This document shows, in pieces, positions 10,624-21,142 of a DNA stretch of 32,997 nt. The stretch lies in assembly GCA_021464525.1 (NCBI GenBank), contig JADRCO010000474.1, positions 1-32,997 of the forward strand, given 5' to 3'. The first letter of the stretch is position 1. Each line of letters starts with the position of its first letter. The notes beneath the pieces were generated by a model. The model had not been told where the DNA came from. It did no database searches and saw only the letters and a program-made list of their open reading frames with translations. A program made the position numbers and the translations under genes. Source of the stretch: Rhizophagus sp. LPA8_4_AMF (lineage: Eukaryota; Glomeromycota; Glomeromycetes; Glomerales; Glomeraceae).

Positions 10624-13600
10624 ATGTCAGATAAGTGTACTATTGAACTTAAAGATAAGGCAAAAGGTATTTATAACTAATAAATGATAGTCACATGACA
10701 TTTTTTAATTAAATTAATATATATAAAATATTTTACCGTTTTAATAGAACGATATGAAATTAAAAGAAGTTTTAGCTACGGTAAGGAACTTAATGTATAC
10801 AAAGCCTATGAAAGGAATAACCCAAATATCCATTATGTGATAAAAAGCTATAACACAAAAGAGGGGTTCGAAAGAGAGTTGCAAACGTTAAAAGAATTAA
10901 GTGGTGCAAAGGTAGTGAAATAATATTTTATCTGTACGTGAATTACGTTTCAATTTTTCAATTTTATTAAATTTTATTTTTACTCAAAAATGCAGAATAT
11001 TACACAAATGGTAGATAATTATCCTGACCATTTAATAATTGTATGCGAATGCGCCTTATATGATTTGGAAACATTTTTGGGTCATCAAGATTATATTCAG
11101 CGACACGAAGAGAAAGGCAATATAATAAAGGTAATTATTTATATTTTATTTTATTTAGTTCTTTTTTATTTACAAATATATTGAATTTTTTTTATTAGGA
11201 TATAGTATCTGGTCTCTTGGAACTTCAGAAGCATAACATAGGTAAAATTTTCAAAAAATTAAACATCTAATTTATATGAATTTATTAACCAATTTCTTGA
11301 ATTATTTTTTATAGTACATACTGAATTATCACCAGGAAATATAATGTATTTTCAAGAGAATAATGGTTGCACTGAAAGCTGGAAGTTGATTGATTTTGAC
11401 ACAGCATGTTTTGTTGGTTCATATTATGCAAAAATCAAAATGAATTATTCAGCTCCCGAAGTTATAAGAGCACAAGAGGAAGGAATTGAAATCAAGGCCG
11501 ACTTTTCAATGGATATGTTCTCTTTCGGATTAGTTTTATATTTTATTGAGACAGGTATTTTCCATTTTTTTCAAGAGATTCTTTTCGGTTCTTTTCATTG
11601 AATCACATTTAATCGTCTAATAAAATTTTCGCTTAAATATGTCAGGTCGTCATTATTGGGATGGATTGGATAGAGAGGATGAAGAATTAAAAAGAGATAT
11701 TATTTCGGGAAATAAATACCTCTTACTACTTCAAAATATTCGTGATCAAAATGCTTGCTGGGTTATAAGGAGTTTGCTTGATAAGGACATTTCACACAGA
11801 ATGAAATTAGATAGATTTATGGTGATTACATGTTTAACGTCGCGTTTATTTGTTTATCTTAACTTGATTGCGTAATTCAGTACTAAAAATAAAATTTTTC
11901 CTCTTTTTAGCGAACGCCATATTATACCGGAGAATCAAGTAAGGAAAAAAAAAAGTAAATTTAATTTAGTTAGCACTCATATTAATAGCTTGTATGCGTT
12001 GCATGATCCAGAATCAACGAATATTAATAAATTCGAGTCAGATTATGAAATAAACGAAGAATTATTTCAATTATATCAGTCAAAGTTTACTCAGGTAAAT
12101 TATTCAACTTGCTTTAAAAGAAATAAGTTCATTTAATAAATTTTTTTTCTCTTTCAGAAAGTTATTGAAGAGTATCATAACGAAATGAAAGAAAGCTTAA
12201 AAAGATTGAATGATAAAGTTGATAATTGCAAGAAAGCCGTGGAGGATTTAACTGATATAACAAAAGAAATTCCACAGTGGGTAAGTGATTTATCAGGTTC
12301 ACAAAAAAATTTACTTAAAAATTTATTCATTTAATTAATTCTCTTCTTTTTTCTTGTAAAAAATAAAAAATAAAAAAAGTTAGTTAAATTACAAAATGAA
12401 AAGGTTCCTAGAGTATTTGTTATGATACCTGATCAAAAAGATTGGAAAAAACCAGCGTAAGGAGTATATTTGTTCCTTTAAATTCTAGTTATTTTTAAAT
12501 TTTAACATAATATTTATTCATAGAACGTGGCTTTTATCAAAACCTTTTCGTCTTTTATTTGTCTGCGAACACAAGGAACAGTGGCACGTTCCAGAACAAG
12601 ATGGGCATAAACTTCTTGAGGTTCCTCAATTTATTAAAAAATATGGGCCTTGGATAAATCTTTGGTAAATTATTATATAACTTTAAAATCAAACTAAAAT
12701 TTTTTTTGTTAAGTTGATGCTAACCGTTTTTTTTTTTTGAAAAGTTTGCAAACGTTATTTAGCGCAATAAAAATTATGACATCAGATATATTTCCACAAG
12801 GCGTTGCTGAAATTTTTTCATCAGTTTTTAGTGTTAAAGATAATTCTGACCTTATGCATTATTTTCAAGAAATTATGGATACTGTTGACATAGGTGTAAA
12901 AACTATGATCGATGAGGATCCTACCTTTCTTCCTTTGAGCGATGAAACGTATACTTCTCATCAAATGATAAATGCCTCGGGACTTCGAGAACTCGAAAGT
13001 ATGTAAAATTACTACTTTTTTTTGTTGTTTTTGTTTACAAAAATTTATATTTTTTTTTTTATTAGGATTTCTCGATAAACAAGATTGTGCGGACAAGTTT
13101 GGTGGATTGGTGCAATGTGTGGATGATAATAATGAGATTTTATGGTTGTGTGAAGAACATAGATCTGGATATAGTCCTATTAGTACTACTAGTACAGTAA
13201 ATCCACCAGAACCATTAATTATTCCACCAGATTCATCCGAGTCAAATGGACCATCCGAATCAAATGGAACACAAGGATCAAATGGACAACAAAACTATTT
13301 CAATAACAGAGAATTAGGTAAATTATTACCAATAGACCCACAAGATCCCGAAACATTTCTTCCATGGAGGCCCCCATTTATGGAAAATACTCTGAAATGG
13401 GATTATAATAAATTTTACATAAAAAGCTCGACAGATCCGTTAGATCCATATTACGCATTAGATTATGTATGTGTAATACTTGGCGAAGTAATAGAGAACG
13501 TAGTTGAATCTGGGAGAAAACATTTTAGGAGAGATGATTTGATGGAAATTGCGCAAAAAATGCGCGCGAACTGGGATAATTTAAATCGAAATTGGTGCGT

Positions 13601-15155
13601 TAGTGATCAGAAAATCCAATTTTTAAAAATCCTAAGAAAACAAGTACATCACTATAATCGTTTTATATGGTTGATTATACGTTATTGTGCCGGTAAATTA
13701 TTTTTTATTTATTATAAGAATATAATTACAAAATTTCAATCAATTTTTCTAAATTCCTTCTCCCTTTTTTTTTCTAGTAAAAGATCGTGTTACAAATAGT
13801 CGGTTAGCAAAGATGATATCAATCTTATATCATGACATAGACGAAATTAGAAGGTTAGCAACCGTTAATTCAATTTGTAAATTTTTATCTTTTTTAGACA
13901 TATACTTATATGATGTATTATTTTATTTATTCATTAGCATAATAAAATCCGGAAGATCATTCAATGACCATTTGTCCAAATTAATTACGGCTTTGAGAAC
14001 GCATGACAATATTAGAATTCAAAGTGAATTAAAAAGTTTTTCCGAAGATCCGTGTATTAACTTATATATTGATTATGAGTCAAGTATACCTTTATCTCGA
14101 TGGTATTATGTAGCGAGTCAGGCATATTATGCTCATATAGAAACTCCAACAGATATTGGAATTCAAGAGGAGAGGCTTTTTGACACAACAAGACGAGTCT
14201 TAAATAACACGACTGTCACAGGAAAATCATTAAGATGCCTAAATGACGAAAATTATCATTGTCTAATTAAAGAGATTTATCTTTACAATGACCGTCATTT
14301 GAATAATAATAAGTATATAATCGAATTTCGTGGATATTCAATTCAACATTGTAAGTGCACTCTATTTTATGAATATGCAGATTTTGGTGATCTCTTCGAA
14401 TATTTTCAAGCGAATCATTATCCATCAAATCATCATCTGAGCGATTGGAAAAATAAAATTAAACTAGCATGGGAGATATCTCGAGGCGTAAAATATTTGC
14501 ATAGTGTAAGAATCATTGTTATTATTGTCATTATTTTTAGTTCTTAACGTTTACAGCGTTTAAATATCAATAAATTTTTTGTTTTTTATAGAAAAAAATT
14601 GTACATTTAGACCTTAGAAGTGCAAATATTTTATTGAAATATGACGAAAATGAAAAAACGTTAATGCCAAAAATATCTAATTTCCTTTGGAGCAGAGATT
14701 TTTATTCCGGAAAAACTTCAGTGTATCCAACAATAATAATTTCTTCTGGTGAGGAGGTTTGGAAACGGTGGTACGATCCACAAAGGCTATCTGGTATGAG
14801 ACAATTTCAAATTCCTACAACATCTGCTGATATATATAGTTTAGGATTATTGTTTTGGGAAATCGCTTGGTGTAAACCAGGAAATTGGCCATTTAAAGAA
14901 GTTTCGATTGAAAATCTTTATCATCATTTACGGGAATATAATCATGAAAATTTACCAGAATTACCACTAGATTATCGACATTGGGGGCTATTAATAAACA
15001 AAATGTGGAAATTCAAAGCGGAAGATCGGTATGATATAATGACTGTAGAGATAGTTATGCAAAAATTATACAAGGGTAGATCAGATTCAACATCGTCAGT
15101 TTCATCAAGTATTGAGACCCCCCCAATTAGCCCCATATCACCATCTCTTATATGA
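10624..15155 (+). CDS. dual kinase-like protein, tandem copy A
   Basis: Sixteen exons by eye: 10624-10666, 10748-10911, 10996-11130, 11199-11241, 11315-11554, 11646-11821, 11911-11938, 11970-12094, 12158-12280, 12380-12456, 12524-12664, 12745-12998, 13066-13692, 13778-13853, 13938-14505 and 14592-15155 (about 1127 residues). Kinase-like domain 1 (about 15-267) keeps K47 (YVIK), N137, D155 in DFD and an APE motif, but has HTEL with E132 where the catalytic Asp belongs. A helical, coiled-coil-like segment (319-359) precedes a conserved module (about 366-560; VPRVFVMIPDQKDW, KPFRLLFVCEH, IKKYGPW, ASGLRELERFLDKQD, LWLCEEH). A low-complexity Ser/Gly/Asn/Pro stretch follows. Kinase-like domain 2 (about 820-1100) keeps K847, E863 and HLDLRSAN (D947, N952), but has N970 in place of the DFG Asp. 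The tail is Ser/Pro-rich with SP sites. The intron after 11938 would be only 31 nt; a small frameshift is the alternative. Function unknown; probably signalling. Confidence 0.72.
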
Positions 15156-15904
15156 AATTAAAAAAAAATTTTTTTGTATATTTATTAATAGATTTTGTAT
15201 TATTAATCTTTTATATTATTATTATTTAACAATAATTTGATGATCAAATTATTATTGCAATAAAATTTTAATTTTATTCTTAATTTATTATATAAAATGA
15301 AAATTTTTTAAATAAAATGTATTAATTAAGGGTTCGATAAATTAACCGAATAATTAGTGACCAACCATTATTACCAACTTATAACAAGCGTGATAACCGG
15401 TGATTTTTCCATATTATACGCAGGCCTAGGGGTTCGGTAGTCGCCACGATGCAAAATCTCATTGTGTTTTTATTCTACTAAAACGGAAATTTTTTTGCTA
15501 AGAATGCCATTGTTACCCATTATGTACACACAATAGGGTTAGTTTTAATTTCTAATCTACTGCGGTTTCTACTTACTGTAATTTACACAATGGAACACTA
15601 CAGACATTGCTTTCATAAATTTTCCTTTTTTAATTATGTGGCGTACTATAATCAGGCATGCCACCGGAATCCGGAGACAATTTCCCGATTATATCGAACG
15701 TCTTTCCCATAGTTAAAATAGGTATAATAAAAATGGCAGTTCTAAAAAAGAATGGAAAAATCAAACGTCATGTGGAACGTACAACCGAAACGAAAGTTAC
15801 ACGCTTCTTTTTTTTTTTGTTTTTTTTATTTTGCTGCTATCAAACTAACGATGTTTCTTCTTGAAATCACAAAAAACAATAAACAATAAAGAAAGAATTA
15901 CAAT
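15156..15904. other. spacer between tandem copies A and B
   Basis: About 750 bp, serving as 3' flank of copy A and promoter of copy B. It has no obvious similarity to the sequence before copy A, so the duplicated unit appears to be little more than the coding region, or flanks have diverged. A 68-codon open stretch at 15658-15864 ends in a run of Phe from a T tract and is not convincing as a gene. Confidence 0.45.
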
Positions 15905-18900
15905 ATGGCTAGTAATTTATCACGCTTATTTGAAGATTTTAAACTTGAGGGTGAAGCTAAAGGTATCTAATTAAATGAACAATTACACTTTAATGTGAAT
16001 TAAAAGTTAATAGTGCATAAAAAATATTTAAATGATAAACAGAACAATACGCAATTATAAGAAGTTATAGCTTTGGTAAAGACTTTAATGTGTATAAAGT
16101 CTATGAAAAGAATAATCCAAAAAATAATTATGTTATAAAAAGTTATAAAACAAGAGAAGAATTCGAAAGAGAGTCACAGATGTTAAAAGAATTAAATGGT
16201 GCAAAGGTTTGTGCGTGGAGTTTATTTTAATTTTTTTTTATTAAATTTGATTTTGATTTCAAAAATGTGTAGAACATTACTCAAATGATAAATGTTTACC
16301 CATCGCAATCAATTATTGTATGCGAATGTGCTCTATATGGGTTAGAAACATTTTTGGGACATCAAGATTATATCCAGAGGCATGAGGAGAAAGGCAATAT
16401 AATAAAGGTAAATTATATTTTTTCTAAAAAAAATGTGTATATTCTAAATATGTATGTATATTCTCTCTCTTATCTTAGGATATAGTATCAGGTCTCTCGG
16501 AACTTCAAAAACACAAAATAGGTAATAATTTAGTGCAGCTAAATATGTGCTATTATCTCTTTAGGGCCGGAATTACATAATGGCGGCTGTATTATGAAAT
16601 TAATTCAATTAAAATTCGCCGATCCTTAATTCCTCGTTTTTTATAGTACATACTGAATTGGCACCAAAAAATGTAATGTACTTTCAAGAGAAAGATGGAT
16701 ACACTGAAAACTGGAAGTTGATCGATTTTGATACGGCATGTTTTGTTAATACAGACAATGTAAAAATCACAACGAATTATTCAGCTCCTGAAGTACTAAG
16801 AGCATACAAGGAAGAAACAGACATCAAAGCAAATTTTGCGATGGATATGTTCTCTTTTGGACTAATTTTATACTTTCTTGAGACAGGTATTCCTTTTTTC
16901 AAGAAATATTTGGTAAAGCTTATTTGTGCGGCGTAATGAATTTTTCGCTTAAATGTTAGGTCATCATTATTGGGATGGTAACGATGAAGAAGAAGAGAGG
17001 GAGATGGTTTCGGAAACAAAATACTTGCCACTTCGTGGTATTCGCAATCAAACTGCTTGCTATGTTATAAAAAAGTTACTTGATAAAAATATTTCACATA
17101 GAATGACACTGGAAGAATTTATGGTTGTCATAATTAATCTATCATGTTTTATCGTTGAAATAATCACATCTTGATATTGACACAGCTACATTTTTATTCT
17201 TAGCAAACATCATATTATAATGGTAAATCAGGTAAAATTCGCTTGTATATATCGTATATGTTATGTTAGAAGGTAATCTAAAATTTGTGATAATAATCAA
17301 CATTTCTTTCATCATATAGAAAACGAAAGCATTTATGAAAGTTATAATAATTCAACACACAATATCCCAATTTACGATTTAGGTAAATTAAAACTATATA
17401 AAGCATAATTTATTTAGTATCTTAATTGGATTTTATATGATTTATATTTAGAGCCAGCGAATATCAATAAAAATAATCAGCATGATTATGAGAAAGCGGA
17501 GCATTTATATCGTACAAAATTATCACAGGCAAAAATGCTATCTACTTAATTTTAATAAAATTGTTAATGTTGATGATACTAAATTGATATTTTTTTTTTT
17601 TTTATTAGGAATCATTTCGTGCTTTTATTGAAAATTATCATAATGAAATGAAACAAAGTTTAAAGATGATGAATGATAAAATTGATAAATATACGAAATA
17701 TTTAGAGAATTTATCCGATTTAACAAAGAAAATCCCACAAGTGGTAAGCGATTTTTTGAATGTATCAATAATAAATAAATAAGATTAATACTGAATCAAA
17801 TCTTCCTTTTTTTAAAAAAGTTAGTAAAATTGAAAAATGAAAAGGTTCCTAGAGTATTCATCATGATTCCCGATCAAAAAGATTGGAAAAAACCTACGTA
17901 TGTAATATACAAAAGCAATTTTTTTTTAAAAAAATTCTGATCTTTTAATATTATGTTTATTATAGGACATGGTTTTCAAAGCCTTTTCGCCTTCTATTTG
18001 TTTGTGAATACAAAGATCAATGGCACGTTCCAGAACAAGAAGGTTATAAAGTTCTTAACATTCCCCAATTTATTAAAAAATATGGACCCTGGATTAATCT
18101 TTGGTAAATTATCAGAGAGTATATATATATATATTTTTTTGATACGTATATACTAATTATATTAACGCGGATGTTTATAATAGCTTACAAACGTTGTGCA
18201 GTGTTTTACGAGCTTTAACATCAAATGTATTTCCAGAGAGTGTTGCTCATATTTTATCATCAGTTTTTAACATAAATAATAGTTATAATCTTGACCTTAT
18301 TCAATATTTTCAAGAAATTATTGATACTGTTGACATTAGTGTAAAAGTTATGCCTGATGAAGATCCTGATTTTGTTCCTTTGAGCAATGAAATTCACACT
18401 CATTATCGAATGATAAATGCTTCAGGACTTCACCAACTCGAAAGTAAGTTTTCTTTTTTTCTTTCATAGAACATTTCTTTCTCTAATTTTACAATTTTTT
18501 CCCGTAAATTCTTCAAGAATTTCTTGATACGCAAGAATGTGCTAGTCATTTTGGTGGATTAATACAATGTGTTGATGATAAAACTCAAGAAGTTTTATGG
18601 TTATGTGAAAGACATAGCAACGAATATAAACCGGTTTCATCTCCATTATATTCAACGCAGTTATTATCTCCAGATTTAAGATCATTAAATATTTCACCGC
18701 CTGGGTCTGTATCCCCTGCCTCCAACCCTTTTATTGAAACTACTACTGCTAAAATATGGGATTATAGTGATTTTGATAAGGGATATTTAATAGATTCATT
18801 AGGTCCATATTTAGCATTAGAATATGTATATAAAATACTTTGTGAAGTAGTAACGAACGCAATTAAATCTGAAAGAAAACACTTTAGAAAAGATGATATT

Positions 18901-20528
18901 AGGAAAATTACAAATGAAATTCATGAACATATGAGTGATTTTAAAAGTTTGTGTAAGTATTGGGACAATGATGCTCAAAAAATTCAATTTGTAAGTATCT
19001 TAAAAAAGCAAGCACATCTCTATATTCATTATTTAATGTTAATCGTACGTTATTGTGTTGGTAAGTTATTTTTAATTTTAAGAATAAAATAAAATCGGGA
19101 ATATTTCTAACTTTTTTTAATTTATTTTTATTGATTAGTAAAAGATATTGAATTAATGAAACAAATGACGTTTTTATATACTGATACATTAGAAATTAAC
19201 CGGTTAGTATTCCTATTTCATATAAAGATAGCTCGAAAGAATTCTCTCACACACGTTTTCTAATAAAAAAAATTTTAACTTTTTTATTAGCATAATAACA
19301 GCTGGAAAGTCATTTAATAAACACTTAAGTAAATTAATGATGGCTTTGAAACCATTGCAGTATAATACTCGCATAATTGGAATGTTATTAGATGATTTCG
19401 ATAAAGAAACAAACCTTGACGTAAAAATCAATGATGATTCAATTATAGTTAATTATAAATCATTATTTCGGTGGTATCATGTAGAAGATCGAACGCACAC
19501 TGAAAGTTTAGATTCTCCATTAATGGGAACTCAAGGGGGAGGAGTACTTTTCGAAATAACAAAAAGAATTTTTGATGAGCGTGTTATTATAGCGAAGTCA
19601 TTAAAATATCTAAATAACGAAAATTTTTTATGTGTAATGAAAGAGATTTATTTCTATAGTGAACATGAGTTAAATAATGATAATATAATCGAATTTCGAG
19701 GGTATTCAGTTTACAATTGCAGATCCATACTGTTTTATGAATATGCAGAATGTGACCTATTCGAATATTTTCAAAATTCATCAAATATTTCTAAAGATTG
19801 GAAAGGAAAAATTCAAATAGCGTGGGGAATATCTCAAGGTGTAAGATATTTGCATGATGTAAGAAAAAAACTTTTTTTTCCTTTGTTTAAAACAGATTAC
19901 ACTTACAGTATTAAATAATAACGAGATATTTTCATTTTTATAGAAAAGTATTATACATTTAGATCTTCGAAGTGCAAATATTTTATTGAAATATGATGGG
20001 ACAGGTGAAATACCGGTACCAAAGATAACCAATTTTTTTTGGAGCATATATTTATGCGCAACAAAAACTTCGGTACGCCCAAAGGTCAAAAGTTCGTCCG
20101 AGGAAGAAATTTGGAAAAGATGGTATGATCCAGATAGACTATTACATGGAAGTAATTTTGAATCGATTCTTCCATCATCTGATATATATAGTTTAGGATT
20201 ATTGTTTTGGGAAATCGTTTGGTGTAAGGCGGGAAATTTGCCATTTAAAGAAGTTCCAATTAAAAAACTTTATAATCATTTACAGAATAATAATTATGAA
20301 ATATTACCAGAGATGCCTGAAGAATATAAGAGTTGGGAGAACTTAATAAAAAGAATGTGGAGGTTTAAATCAGAAAATCGTTGTAATATTAAAACTGTAG
20401 AATCAACTATGCTAAAATTACTTAAGGAGAGAACAAATTCAACATCTTCAGCCTCAAGTTTTTTGAGACCTATATCTCCCACATTATTTATTTCTCCTTT
20501 ATCAAATCAATCTTCTCAAAGCGATTAA
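15905..20528 (+). CDS. dual kinase-like protein, tandem copy B
   Basis: Seventeen exons by eye: 15905-15962, 16043-16206, 16273-16407, 16479-16521, 16647-16886, 16960-17123, 17204-17231, 17320-17382, 17452-17528, 17609-17743, 17821-17897, 17966-18103, 18184-18443, 18518-19060, 19139-19202, 19291-19858 and 19944-20528 (about 1113 residues). Exon phases match copy A throughout, and five exons have the same length as well as high similarity (38 of 45 residues identical in exon 3). Domain 1 keeps K52 and D160 (DFD) but has E137 in HTELAPKN. Domain 2 has VIIAKSL, HLDLRSAN (D926, N931) and N949 in TNF. The central module is conserved (VPRVFIMIPDQKDW, KPFRLLFVCEY, IKKYGPW). Differences from A: an extra 63-nt exon (17320-17382), a shorter central linker, a GC donor at 17529, and a repeat inserted in the intron before 16647. 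The tail is Ser/Pro-rich. Confidence 0.73.
16550..16595 (+). repeat. dispersed repeat copy 2, inside an intron of copy B
   Basis: Aligns with 620-665 (CTATTA, AGGGCCGGAATTACATAATG, then GGCGGC and TATTAT). The host intron (16522-16646) is 125 nt, while the matching intron of copy A (11242-11314) is 73 nt and lacks this sequence, so the repeat probably inserted after the gene duplication. A GCCGATC word, also frequent in 1-842, follows at 16617. Confidence 0.6.
17529..17608 (+). other. GC-AG intron of copy B
   Basis: The exon ends CAG and the next bases are GCAAAA. The acceptor is TTTATTAG at 17608. The matching donor in copy A is CAG|GTAAAT. Reading through would reach a stop codon within seven codons and there is no usable GT nearby, so a GC donor is the simplest reading. 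Confidence 0.55.
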
Positions 20529-20865
20529 ATAATCAATGTCGCGTGTCGATATATTGTATAAATGAAAAGAAGATTTAGTATTTGAGAAAGTTTACTGATT
20601 TACTGTATATAAGTTGAATTAATAAGTTAAAATTTAACAATACTCAATAATTTTAATATTTATTATTATTATATCTTATATTTTGTAATGTTTAATTAAT
20701 AATATTAACAATAGTAATATAATTATGAAAGGAAGAAATGAAATTAGGAGGATAATATAAATCGATATATTCTTTTAATTTATTGTGTATTTATATAACT
20801 TTATTATTTTTATTATTATTCTTTATCACTTATATTTCATTATTCTGAATAAATTAATTTTCTTT
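20529..20865. other. 3' flank of copy B
   Basis: Very A/T-rich with many TTATTATT runs. Nothing was recognised beyond a probable transcript end of copy B. Confidence 0.4.
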
Positions 20866-21142
20866 TTACTCTTTATTATTTCCATTTTCAATATGGTGTA
20901 TCATACTAATTACCAATATTCGTCCGGCCTGGTAATCTAGTAGTGTTCTTTTTGTTGATTCAAATATACTACTAAGGTCATCGTTTGAAAACGGCGACTC
21001 TGTTATTAATTTAGTATTCAAAATACACAAAGAACTATCACATTCATTATATAATAAAGCGACTGCTACTAACTAAACTCTTTGCTCTAAAACTATACCT
21101 GTCCGTACATTCCGAAATGCTATTAATTATTTTTTTTAACAT
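20866..21142 (-). pseudogene. minus-strand coding-like block, family unknown
   Basis: The minus strand is open for about 68 codons from 21072 to a TAA at 20868-20866, with protein-like content (ITESPFSNDDLSSIFES, LLDYQAGRILVISMIHHIEN). A second short frame begins with an ATG at 21142 (MLKKIINSISECTDRYSF) and overlaps it in another frame, so the two pieces may be parts of one gene separated by a frame shift. It is more G/C-rich than its surroundings. I do not recognise it. It could be the last exon of an otherwise lost host gene. Confidence 0.35.

Noticed and set aside
10990-11875. Treating the short open stretches at 10990, 11344 and 11639 as separate small genes
   Set aside because: They are consecutive exons; frames join at good splice signals and the same arrangement is repeated in copy B.
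12821-13096. Minus-strand open stretch opposite copy A
   Set aside because: Shadow of conserved exons 12-13 of the plus-strand gene.
15658-15864. 68-codon open stretch in the spacer between copies A and B
   Set aside because: It ends in a Phe run from a T tract and has no homologous piece before copy A.
19781-20089. Minus-strand open stretch opposite copy B
   Set aside because: Shadow of the second kinase-like domain and an intron.
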